Positions 18,601 through 29,079 of a DNA stretch of 64,000 bases are shown here, piece after piece. Origin of the DNA: Closterium sp. NIES-65 (taxonomy: Eukaryota; Streptophyta; Zygnematophyceae; Desmidiales; Closteriaceae); NCBI GenBank assembly GCA_948144175.1, contig CANXME010001279.1:1-64000 (forward strand), given 5' to 3'. The first letter of the stretch is position 1. Each line of letters begins with the position of its first letter. The notes under the pieces were generated by a model, which did no database searches, was not told where the DNA came from, and saw only the letters and a program-made list of their open reading frames with translations. The translations under genes and the position numbers were made by a program.

Positions 18601-20967
18601 CAGCGGCAGCAGCGTGGTCGGGAGACCCTCTCCCCGCAGCAGCTCCGTGAGTGGTACGCTGCACGTCAGAGGGGTGGGGGTACTGGTCCGTGCACCTACG
18701 TCTTGCGCACGGGCGACCGTGCGGGTGAGCCGTGTGGTGGTCCACACCCCGCCCAGCGCTGCTTCGGCCGCCTGACTTACGCTTGGCGCCGCCAGTTTCC
18801 TGACGCCTCTGAGATCCCTCGCTGGGACCAGCTGTTTAGGGCAGGAGTAGCTATCTTTGATCTTGACTTTGATGCTATTCTTGCTGCCATGTATGCTGTG
18901 ACTATTAGTGAGGAGGGTGACTGTTACCGGTGTTTCCCGCCCGACCCGGGCATTGGTACTGCGGCTCTAGGTGCTGTTGAGGCTGCTGCTCTAGGTGCTG
19001 GTGAGGCTGTCGCTCTAGGTGCCAGTGAGTCTGTGTCCTCAGGTGCTGGTGAGTCTGCTCTCTCAGGTACTGCGTCGGCTCCGCCCTCTCTCACCTTCAC
19101 TCTTGACTCAGGGGCGTCTCGCTCCTTTCGAGACCGCACCACACTCACGCCGCTTAGTCGGCCAGTGGCGGTCTCCCTGGCGGACCCCTCTGGGGGTCCT
19201 GTTCTGGCTCGCTACTCCACTGTCCTGCCGTGCCCTGCGGTCCCGTCTGGCGCCCTGTCCGGTCTCTACCTCCCCTCGTTCTCTACGAACTTGGTGGCGG
19301 GTGCTGACCTACAAGATGCAGGGGTCGACCAGTTCACCCCTGCACGCCGACGGGACACCCACTGCACAGACGCGGACACGGGTCGACACTTGACCACGTT
19401 CACACGTGGGCCGGGGTCGAGCCTGTACACACTCACTGTTCCGTCTCCTCCTCCTGCGTCTGGTCAGGTAGCTGCGTCTGGTCAGGTGTTTGCTGCAGCG
19501 TCCAGGTCTGGTCCTGAGTCTGCCCCCTGCTCCTGTCGCCTCCTGTCCCACGAGACCCTCCTGTGGCACCACAGGATGGGTCACCCCTCCCTGCCTCGTC
19601 TCCGGGGCATGGCCTCTCGCCTTCTTGTCTCTGGCCTTCCCCGGTCCCTCCCTCCCCTTCCTCAGGGGCCTGGCCCTCCCTGTGTCCCCTGTGTCGAGGG
19701 TCGCCTGCGGGCTACCCCTCACTCCTCCCCGTTTCCTCCGACGGAGGCCCCGATGCAGACGCTTCACATGGACGTGTGGGGCCCAGCCCACGTCCGTGGA
19801 CAGGGTCACGAGCGCTACTTCCTGCTGGTGGTTGACGACTACTCGCGTTACACCACAGTCTTCCCCTTGCGCAGCAAGGGTGAGGTCACTGAGGTGTTGA
19901 TCGACTGGATCCGCGCAGCTCGTCTCCTGCTCAGGCGGAGCTTCGGCTCGGACTTTCCTGTTTTGCGTCTGCACTCGGACAGAGGCGGAGAGTTCTCCTC
20001 CGGCCTTCTGCGAGCCTACTGTCGGGCACGAGGCATCCGCCAGACCTTCACACTTCCGGACTCTCCACAGCAGAATGGGATTGCTGAGCGCCGCATCGGC
20101 ATTGTCATGGACGTCGCCCGTACGTCCATGGTGCATGCGGCTGCCCCCCATTTTCTGTGGCCGTTTGCGGTTCGGTACGCCGCACATCAGATCAACCTTC
20201 AGCCCAGGGTCTCCAGACCGGAGACCTCCCCAGCTTTGCTGTGGACGGGGAAGGTTGGCGATGCGTCGGCGTTCCGTGTCTGGGGATCTCGGGCGTTTGT
20301 CCGCGACTTGTCTGCGGACAAGCTGTCCCCTCGTGCTGCTCCTTGCGTCTTCCTGGGTTTCCCCCCTGACGCACCTGGGTGGCAGTTTTACCACCCCACC
20401 TCTCGTCGTGTTCTGTCCTCCCAGGACGTCACGTTCGACGAGTCGGTTCCCTTCTACCGGCTCTTCCCCTACCGCACTCCGTCCCTCCCCCCCCCGCCCC
20501 TCTTCCTGGTCCCAGGTCCCCCCCCGGTAGACCCCCTCCCCCCTCAGGGTCCTGCCCCTTCAGGTGTGTCTCAGGTAGACGCGGTCGAGCCTGTCGAGGT
20601 CACTCGTGACTCTGGTGCTGCTGCGGGTGCGGAGCCTCGGGGTGCTGAGACTGGGGGTGCTGAGACTGGGGGTGCTGAGCCTGGGGGTGCTGAGACTGGG
20701 GGTGCTGAGCCTAGGGGTGCTGAGCCTAGGGGTACTGAGCCTGGGGGTGCTGAGACTGGGGGTGCTGAGAGCTGCGTGAGTGGTTTGCCCGGCGCTGGAG
20801 GCGAGCTGCTGGAGCCGGGGGTACTGCGGGTGCTGGAGGTTCCGTTGCTGCCGAGGGGGCTGGTACCACGGGTCCCGGAGGTGCTCGTACTGAGGGTACT
20901 GGAGCTGCCGGGCCCGGAGGTGCCTCTGGAGCTGGAGCTGCTGCGGGTGCTGGCGCTGAGGTTATGA
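18601..20967 (+). CDS. gag C-terminus, protease and integrase of copia C
   Basis: Same frame as 17524-18600. The order is: zinc-binding motif near 18690-18765; protease LDSGAS near 19100; integrase zinc module near 19520-19700; HMDVWGP near 19770; HSDRGGEF near 19975; NGIAERRIG near 20078. From about 20620 the GGAETGGAEPGG repeat linker begins. At about 20770 roughly 80 bp present in the other copies is missing, and the frame is lost until 20967. Protease, processing and integration functions look otherwise complete. Confidence 0.88.
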   Translation, partial: QRQQRGRETLSPQQLREWYAARQRGGGTGPCTYVLRTGDRAGEPCGGPHPAQRCFGRLTYAWRRQFPDASEIPRWDQLFRAGVAIFDLDFDAILAAMYAVTISEEGDCYRCFPPDPGIGTAALGAVEAAALGAGEAVALGASESVSSGAGESALSGTASAPPSLTFTLDSGASRSFRDRTTLTPLSRPVAVSLADPSGGPVLARYSTVLPCPAVPSGALSGLYLPSFSTNLVAGADLQDAGVDQFTPARRRDTHCTDADTGRHLTTFTRGPGSSLYTLTVPSPPPASGQVAASGQVFAAASRSGPESAPCSCRLLSHETLLWHHRMGHPSLPRLRGMASRLLVSGLPRSLPPLPQGPGPPCVPCVEGRLRATPHSSPFPPTEAPMQTLHMDVWGPAHVRGQGHERYFLLVVDDYSRYTTVFPLRSKGEVTEVLIDWIRAARLLLRRSFGSDFPVLRLHSDRGGEFSSGLLRAYCRARGIRQTFTLPDSPQQNGIAERRIGIVMDVARTSMVHAAAPHFLWPFAVRYAAHQINLQPRVSRPETSPALLWTGKVGDASAFRVWGSRAFVRDLSADKLSPRAAPCVFLGFPPDAPGWQFYHPTSRRVLSSQDVTFDESVPFYRLFPYRTPSLPPPPLFLVPGPPPVDPLPPQGPAPSGVSQVDAVEPVEVTRDSGAAAGAEPRGAETGGAETGGAEPGGAETGGAEPRGAEPRGTEPGGAETGGAESCVSGLPGAGGELLEPGVLRVLEVPLLPRGLVPRVPEVLVLRVLELPGPEVPLELELLRVLALRL

Positions 20968-22052
20968 CTGTCGGTCCTACTGCGGGTACTTCTGCAGCTG
21001 CTGGTGGTGCTGGAGTTGGAGCTGCTACTGGTGCTGGTGCTGCCTCTGGAGGTGTTGGTGCTGTCCCTGCTGTCTCTGGCGGTGCTGCGCGGCCTCGGCC
21101 GTACTTTGTTCCGCTCCTTCAGCAGGTTCTTGGTCTCCCGCCTTCCACTGGTCCTTCTCCTCCCGTAGAGTGTCCGCAGCCTGTCCCGTCACAGTCACAG
21201 TTACAGCCCGCCTCTCCCCTGCCTTCTCCTTCTCCCTACGCTGGTCCTACAGGAGGTCTTGCTGAGCGTCGTGAGCCTGCGTCCCGCCCTGCGTCGCCAG
21301 TCCGAGCTGCTCGCTCTAGTGGTCGCGGTTCGCGTCAGCGTCCTCCTCCTGTCCCTGGCACACACCAGATGTCTCTGCGTCCGTCCACTGCTCCTCTGCG
21401 TGCCCCTTTGCCTTCTCCTCCTCAATCTTCTCTTCCTACACTTGCCGACCCGGAGTCGGACTCTCGCCGTGCTGCCAGTCCTACTGTCACGCGTCTTCTT
21501 GCTTCTCTTGTCACTGACCCTTCCTTTGAGTCTGCTGCTGTGTCTGCCCTAGTTGCTGAGCTGGTCGACTTTGCTGCTGCGTGTCGTCTGGACTACGCTG
21601 CCAGTCTTGTTGCTGAGTCTGCTGAATCTACGTCTGCTGCGTCTGCGTCTGCCTGTCCTCCGTCCGTCGGGGGTGACTGTGCTCTTGGCACGGACGTCCT
21701 TGAGGACAGGCAGGAGGAGTTCCAGTGCTTTGCCGCCGCTTTGCCCCATCTCGTGTCCATGCTTGTTGCCCCTGAGGGAGACCCGGATGCTCTAGACATC
21801 CCGACCCCACGCTCTTACGCAGAGGCGATGGCCGGTCCCTACTCCTCTCAGTGGCAGTCAGCCATGGACGCAGAGATAGCTTCCTGGAAGTCCACAGGCA
21901 CCTACGTTGACGCTGTCCCCCCTCCTGGGGCGAACATCGTCAGTGGCATGTGGATCTTCAGGGTGAAGCGGCCGCCGGGTTCTCCGCCTGTCTTCAAGGC
22001 GCGTTACGTGGCTCGTGGCTTCAGTCAGCGACAGGGAGTTGACTTCTTTTAG
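20964..22052 (+). CDS. Linker and N-terminal RT of copia C (to second stop)
   Basis: Frame 0 segment. A Gly/Ala-rich linker is followed by RPRPYFVPLLQQVLG, a Ser/Pro-rich stretch, and the start of RT (SWKSTGTYVDAVPPPG, WIFRVKRPPG, KARYVARGFSQRQG). It ends at TAG 22050-22052, where B has CAG. The same frame continues after the stop. Confidence 0.85.
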   Translation: MTVGPTAGTSAAAGGAGVGAATGAGAASGGVGAVPAVSGGAARPRPYFVPLLQQVLGLPPSTGPSPPVECPQPVPSQSQLQPASPLPSPSPYAGPTGGLAERREPASRPASPVRAARSSGRGSRQRPPPVPGTHQMSLRPSTAPLRAPLPSPPQSSLPTLADPESDSRRAASPTVTRLLASLVTDPSFESAAVSALVAELVDFAAACRLDYAASLVAESAESTSAASASACPPSVGGDCALGTDVLEDRQEEFQCFAAALPHLVSMLVAPEGDPDALDIPTPRSYAEAMAGPYSSQWQSAMDAEIASWKSTGTYVDAVPPPGANIVSGMWIFRVKRPPGSPPVFKARYVARGFSQRQGVDFF

Positions 22053-23378
22053 ACCTTCTCCCCGACCCCGAAGATGACCACTCTTCGGGTTCTACTGCAC
22101 GTCGCTGCTCAGCGTGACTACGAGCTACACTCTCTTGACTTCAGCACTGCTTTCCTGCAGGGCCGCCTGCACGAGGAGATCTGGCTGCGCCGCCCTCCTG
22201 GCTTCACTGGGTCGTTCCCTCCTGGTACCCAGTGGAGCCTCCGGCGGCCAGTCTACGGTCTCCGCCAGGCGCCGCGTGAGTGGCACGACACACTGAGGAC
22301 TACACTTGCGGCTCTTGGGTTTGCTCCTTCTACTGCTGGCACGTCGCTGTTTCTGCGCACCGACACCTCGCTGCCGCCGTTCTATATCCTCGTGTACGTC
22401 GACGACTTGGTCTTTGCCACTGCAGACACTGCCGCACTCGCCCACGTGAAGTCCGAGCTGCAGAAGAGACACACGTGCACAGACCTGGGTGAACTGACAA
22501 GCTATCTTGGCTTGCGGATCACCCGGGACAGAGCACGCCGCACCATTACCCTGACTCAGTCACACATGGTGCAGCAGGTCCTTCAGCGCTTCGGCTTCAC
22601 GTACTCCTCGCCTCAGTTCACTCCTCTGCCTACGGGACACTCGCTCTCAGCTCTGCCTTCGGATGAGTCCGTAGAGTCGAGTGGTCCGTATCCAGAGCTT
22701 GTGGGCTGCCTCATGTACCTGATGACCTGCACTCGACCTTACCTCGCATACCCTCTCAGCATCTTAGCACGCTATGTTGCTCCCGGCCGTCACCGGAAGG
22801 AGCACATGGATGCAGCTAAGAGGGTGTTGCGCTACTTGTGCAGTACGTCGGGCATGGGGCTAGTGCTTGGAGGGCGTGAGCGGCCTGTGCTCATTGGGCA
22901 CTTAGACGCTTCTTGGGCTGACGACCAGGCTACTCAGAGGTCGTCTCAGGGTTACACCTTCAGTCTTGGCTCTGGCTCTGTCTTTTGGCGCTCTACTCGC
23001 TCTTCTTCGGTTCTCAGCTCCAGCTGTGAGGCTGAGATCTACGCCACGGCCATGGCTGCCCAGGAGCTTCGCTGGCTCACCTACCTGCTGACTGACCTTG
23101 GAGAGCGGCCTCGTTCTCCTCCAGTGCTGTACGTCGACAACAAGGCAACCATTGCCTTGTGTGAGGAGCACAGACTGGAGCACAGGACGAAGCACATTGC
23201 TCTGCGCTACTTCCTTGCTCGAGAGCTGCAGCAGCGTGGTCACCTTTGCCTGCGTTTCGTGGCCACTGAGGCCAACACTGCTGATGTGTTCACCAAGGCA
23301 CTTCCGCCTCGTGACCATCAGCGCTTTTGCACTCTGCTAGGCCTTGTGCCCACTGGGCCTCACTTGCTTACCTCTTGA
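22053..23378 (+). CDS. RT-RNase H of copia C
   Basis: Continues the frame after the TAG. LDFSTAFLQG lies near 22135 and the active-site YVDD at 22395-22406. RNase H residues include HLDASWADD near 22905 (HADASWADD in the other copies), SSCEAEIY near 23020 and YVDNKAT near 23130. ANTADVFTKAL near 23270 and the family C-terminus with TGA at 23376-23378 follow. No catalytic change is seen. Confidence 0.9.
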   Translation, partial: TFSPTPKMTTLRVLLHVAAQRDYELHSLDFSTAFLQGRLHEEIWLRRPPGFTGSFPPGTQWSLRRPVYGLRQAPREWHDTLRTTLAALGFAPSTAGTSLFLRTDTSLPPFYILVYVDDLVFATADTAALAHVKSELQKRHTCTDLGELTSYLGLRITRDRARRTITLTQSHMVQQVLQRFGFTYSSPQFTPLPTGHSLSALPSDESVESSGPYPELVGCLMYLMTCTRPYLAYPLSILARYVAPGRHRKEHMDAAKRVLRYLCSTSGMGLVLGGRERPVLIGHLDASWADDQATQRSSQGYTFSLGSGSVFWRSTRSSSVLSSSCEAEIYATAMAAQELRWLTYLLTDLGERPRSPPVLYVDNKATIALCEEHRLEHRTKHIALRYFLARELQQRGHLCLRFVATEANTADVFTKALPPRDHQRFCTLLGLVPTGPHLLTS

Positions 23379-23598
23379 CCTTGCTTGTACTGCTGCATAT
23401 ATATATCCTTGCTCTTGCTTGTTTAGCACTGTTATATATATATGCTCTGGTGCATGTGAACTGGCCTTGTGGCCTTGACCTTGTGCTCGGAATTTGTGTG
23501 GTATCCTTGAGATCCACCCTGAGCTTGCTTTGCTTTGCTTTCCTTTGCTTGACTGGTCTTGTGACCCCTTGCTCTCCCCCACTTTGCCTATGGGGGTG
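23379..23598 (+). other. 3' untranslated region and polypurine tract of copia C
   Basis: TA runs near 23396 and 23432. The conserved GATCCACCCTGAGC segment lies near 23510. The end is CCCCCA...TATGGGGGTG. Confidence 0.75.
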
Positions 23599-23733
23599 TG
23601 TCAGATGATTATATTACAGATGCATATATTTAGGCTGTAGTGGGGTAGCCCATAGGGGGTACAACCCAATTAGGGTTGGTACTTGTACTTGTTTCATTTC
23701 ATAGTGCACTCATTCCTCGCCTCTATCTCAACA
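23599..23733 (+). repeat. 3' LTR of copia C
   Basis: 135 bp, two substitutions from the 5' copy by eye, followed by CTACT. Confidence 0.96.
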
Positions 23734-23738
23734 CTACT

Positions 23739-25241
23739 GTATCTACAACTTCTACAACCAGAAACTGTCTTGTGCTAAGGGTAAAACAGCAACCTTGTAA
23801 TTTCCTGCAGGATCAGAACAAAACGAAAATCCAGGACATGTTAAAAACGCCAACCACTTCCAGTAAAACAATAATAACAAAGCACAATTGGACAGGAATC
23901 AAACGAACACATACGCTAAATTGTTAGACAACGTTCTGCAGCATGATCGAAAATGCTTACCAAGAGCTTCAGTGTAAAGGCGTAAATGGAGATGAGCGGA
24001 CCACAAGGAGAGACGATTGCAGATTGCCAAACCTTGGTATGATAAAAATGGGGGAATCGGGAAAACATCAAAGAAAATCGAGGCAGAAAATAACGACAGA
24101 CGTCAACGCATAAAAATCCGTCATAAAATCACATTGTCAGATTGATCGACTCAGCAAAGACAAAGGTTAGTGACATTTAAACATAAAGTTGAAACTACGT
24201 TGATATGGTAGCGAAATGAAAGTGGACCTGCCTACAACATTAAAAAAAAAAATCACCTACATTTGTCACAGTGACGGACTCCGATGGCTCTCGTGGTGCT
24301 GTATCAATATCCTCAATGCGCCTATTCGAATCCGACACGAGCGTGAGGTGGCAGGGACGTAGCCTAGGCGCTGGAGCTTCTGGAGAAGCTTGAGTTAAGG
24401 AACGTGAAAAACAGAAAAACCAATCTGAGAGAAACAAGTGAGAAATGACGAAGCCTCAGAGACTACCCCCCCGACCAGAAATGCTTGGGGGGAGGGCGAG
24501 GAATGGTTGAAAGGGACCTCTGAAGGACGAGGTGTCATTACATGTGTGTTACACACCCAACCTGAAAGTTTACAACAGTTGTTTAGACACGTTTGACCTC
24601 GCACAACCGCACTTCACCTTTAATTTCATTACGAACTCACGTTTTTGTTCGTTGCGATGGAGGAAAATACGATTGGTTTCCAACGGTGCAGGTCAACCGA
24701 GGGTAGCAGGCTTGTTTTTATTGGTTCAAAAACAATCGCGGCGATTATTTGCCACGCGTCAATGAATCCACCAGGCGTGCACCTAGACAAGTGATTTTGC
24801 TCGAGGCTCCGTAACCAGGGCCACGTAAAGGGTGAGGGTTACTTTGTCCTCACGCGGGACACGCCAGAAAAACGACGAACCAAGGGCTGGGCACTAAGCC
24901 AAATCGGGCGGCTGATCCTTGGGCGCTGTTGGGGGCCGAGCCAAGATCGCACGTGGCTCGGTCGAAAGCTGACACAGCCCGGGCCCAGCTCGGCTGGGAC
25001 CACCTGACCCAACTACACCAGGGCTGTGCCAAGCTGACGCAGCACACATTTTCGACTGGTTACCCAGCGAAAAGAGAATCTGGCGCGCAAACACCTGACG
25101 CGCCAGCATTTCTGTTGTGCGAACTGCAGAAGCGAAGTATCCACCTACCTGCAATGTTTTGCGCTGGCAAAGTATTGATTCGCCTGCAACCTCCAAATTC
25201 CCCCAACCTTTGTGCACCTGGACAGACCCGAACGTTGAACG
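23739..25241. other. Unassigned sequence between copia C and element D
   Basis: Lower GC than the elements. Before the insertions it was contiguous with the region upstream of the Plavaka-like gene. A minus-strand open stretch 24437-24240 ends at a possible splice donor near 24266 and could be an exon, but I recognise no domain. No element ends were found. Confidence 0.4.
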
Positions 25242-25246
25242 ATCTG

Positions 25247-25375
25247 TGTCAGAATGTTATCTTATGCTCTAGCCTGTAGTGGGGTGCTCTATAGCGAGTA
25301 CAACCCTTCTAGGGTTTGCTATTTGTATCCTCATTCTTGCTAGTTCAATTCTCTTTCTTCCTCCTAATTTTGTCA
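25247..25375 (+). repeat. 5' LTR of element D
   Basis: 129 bp, TGTCAG...TTTTGTCA. Core variant GCCTGTAGTGGGGTG, then AGTACAACCC, then CTAGGGTTTG. The primer-binding site TGCTATCAGAGC follows at 25376. Confidence 0.95.
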
Positions 25376-26621
25376 TGCTATCAGAGCAGGTCGATCCCCT
25401 TGGATTGATCCTGTGGGTGGGCTACCACCTCGCTTCCGCTGCTACTTTTCCTTCCCGCCGTGCGCCCCGAGGCGCGCGGCGGTTTTCTGCCCGCCGTGCG
25501 CCCCGAGGCGCGCGGCGGTTTTCTGCCCGCCGTGCGCCCCGAGGCGCGCGGCGGTTCTCTGCCCGCTGTGCGCCCCGAGGCGCGCGGCGGGCGTCTGCCC
25601 CGTCGTTCGTCGCGTCGCCTTCTGAAGGCGCCGCGACGGGCGACGGGGACCCGTCGCGGCCCCGCTGCCCGACCCGTCGCGGCCGCCCGCCGCCCTACCT
25701 TCGCGGCCCACCCGCCGCCCTACCTTCGCGGCCCACCCGCCGCCCTACCTGCGGCCACCCGTCGCCCTACCTTCGCGGCCCACCCGCCGCCCTACCTGCG
25801 GCCCGCGAGCCGCCCTACCTGCGGCCACTCGCCGCCCTACCTGCGGCCCACCAGCCGCCCTACCTGCGGCCCTACCGCCGCACTACATGCGGCCCGTCGC
25901 CCTACCCGTCGCGGCCCCGGCCCCGTCCCCGCCTTCCCCCCCCCCCCTTTTCCCGTCGCCTGTCGAGGCGACCTGAGGGGGCCGCTTGCGAGCGGTGGGG
26001 TGTCGGGTATGGGGGTGGCCGGTGTGCCTTCCTCCCTTTGCTCCTCCTCCTCCTTCGTCTCCCACTCCTGCAGCTGTCGCTGAGGGGGGTGGTTGTGTGG
26101 GAGACTGGGGTTTAGGGTTTAAGGGGGGTGCGTGGGAGTGGAGCTAGCGGTGTAGCAGCGGGTGTGTATCAGGGGGGGTGGGACTGTGTGCGGGAGGATG
26201 AGCGGAGATTGCCAGTTTGTCGTCAGCAGCACCTGTAGTCCGGGGCGCTGTCCCGGTAGCCCAGTGAGCTAGACTTCTACGCCAGCCGCCCGTGGGTCCG
26301 TTGCCCGTCTACCGCAACTTGAGCCGCGGGGCCTGTTACTCCTGTAGTCCGGGCGCTCTCCGGTAGCCGCTGTGCCAGTCTGCCTCCTGTTGCCCGTGTG
26401 TCTGCAGCTTCAGCCGTCGCCTCCTATCTCCTCTCCCCTCACTCTCTCTCCTCCTCCTCACTTGCCCGTTGTGACTACCACTAGCTTTGCTCATAATTAT
26501 GAACTCTAAACTATTGCTTCTTAAACTTGTGCTCAGAATGTGTGGTGACATTGTGATCCACCCTGAGCTTGTACTGCTTTGCCTGCTCTGCTGATTACAC
26601 CCCACTTTGGCTATGGGGGTG
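25376..26621 (+). other. Interior of element D (leader repeats, no gene)
   Basis: 25450-25600 has four near-identical 39-bp units encoding nothing convincing (CGCCGTGCGCCCCGAGGCGC type). 25660-25900 has CCGCCCTACCTGCGG units. 25954-25971 is GTCGCC-TGTCGA-GGCGAC, a hairpin also found in element H. The frame 25279-26115 starts in the LTR and is judged spurious. Confidence 0.75.
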
Positions 26622-26750
26622 TGTCAGAATGTTATCTTATGCTCTAGCCTGTAGTGGGGTGCTCTATAGCGAGTACAACCCTTCTAGGGTTTGCTATTTG
26701 TATCCTCATTCTTGCTAGTTCAATTCTCTTTCTTCCTCCTAATTTTGTCA
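26622..26750 (+). repeat. 3' LTR of element D
   Basis: 129 bp, identical by eye to the 5' copy, followed by ATCTG. Confidence 0.96.
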
Positions 26751-26755
26751 ATCTG

Positions 26756-27588
26756 TCCCTGCTAGGGCCCACGCGCGATCTATCTGTACATGGGCTCCTC
26801 GCATGTTGAGTGGGCGATATTTTACAGATTGAACGGCCAGGATGACTCGTATGTGCAACGTTTCCTATCTGTTTAGTGAATTTCTCGGACATGTTCAACA
26901 ATACTCACAACAAGCGTCGAAAAGGCAATGACCTTGCGATTATGTGTTATGGAGTATACAACTTGAAGGTACCCAAAACTGTACCAATTTCTTGTAATTT
27001 ATGAACGATTTCATTACATGTGTAGCAGGTGTGTGATTCTAATTCCACTACAACTCTAAATTCATGTATTTCCAACGTAATTCATACGCCATGTTATGTC
27101 TGCATTGTATGTTAATTATCATGTTATATTTCCATAGTAAAAATTTGCATGAGTTAAATACGCAAAAAAATTCAACAACATATTCATAAATCACAGTAAA
27201 TGTTTTCACGTACATAAATCTACATCAACTAACACGATAAGTTACACTGGGAACATTTATACAAGATATTGGAATCTCAATCCATCGATGGTAGGGGCAA
27301 AATTTCGACCAACCAGAACGTGCAGGCGTGGAGCTTCGCGACTGGCCAAAAACTTCAGAGCTACTTCCAAACCTGTGCCAAACCTACAACTCACCATCCA
27401 TGCCTCGAAATCAGGTGCGACTTCTCGGTCTCGCGCTGGACAACACGCAACCGATACGCCACCAAAGCATCCAAATCGCAAACCATTGGCCAAAGCCAAT
27501 GGTTTGCAAGTCGGAACGACTGGTTTTACCCAGCCAGTCGCTGGCAACTGGTTTCCGATACGAAAGCGAGAAAACATAGTTTGGCGAT

Positions 27589-27670
<82 letters not shown>

Positions 27671-27705
27671 AAAAAAAAAAAAAAGACCCCGGTGATGTTG
27701 GCCAT
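26756..27705. other. Intergenic, AT-richer, with hairpin and CT repeat
   Basis: No gene recognised. 27478-27507 is a perfect 13-bp inverted repeat around a 4-base loop (GCAAACCATTGGC / GCCAATGGTTTGC). A CT repeat is at about 27590-27668, then a poly-A run. Confidence 0.6.
27590..27668. repeat. (CT)n microsatellite
   Basis: About 39 CT units, followed by 14 A. Confidence 0.97.

Positions 27706-29079
<1,374 letters not shown>

Larger units (their letters stand above)
16381..23733 (+). mobile_element. Copia C, full-length Ty1/copia element (TSD CTACT)
   Basis: 135-bp LTRs at 16381-16515 and 23599-23733 differ at about 2 positions. CTACT is duplicated at 16376-16380 and 23734-23738. The total is 7353 bp. 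The polyprotein is nearly intact: gag to integrase is one frame with a single TAG, and RT-RNase H is one frame with a single TAG. A deletion in the linker joins the two out of frame. This is the best reference copy of the family here. Confidence 0.97.
25247..26750 (+). mobile_element. Element D, non-autonomous LTR element (TSD ATCTG)
   Basis: 129-bp LTRs (25247-25375 and 26622-26750) appear identical. ATCTG is duplicated at 25242-25246 and 26751-26755. The total is 1504 bp with no gag or pol. The interior holds a primer-binding site, a GC-rich leader and a 3' region resembling the end of the autonomous copia elements (GTGATCCACCCTGAGC near 26550, CCCCACTTTGGCTATGGGGGTG before the LTR). It presumably relies on proteins supplied by autonomous copies. 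Identical LTRs suggest recent insertion. Confidence 0.96.

Noticed and set aside
24240-24437. Exon of a host gene on the minus strand
   Set aside because: Open for 65 codons with a possible donor, but no acceptor, partner exon or recognisable motif; kept only as a remark.
25279-26115. 278-codon ORF in element D
   Set aside because: It begins inside the LTR, runs through the primer-binding site and repetitive leader, and has no domain.
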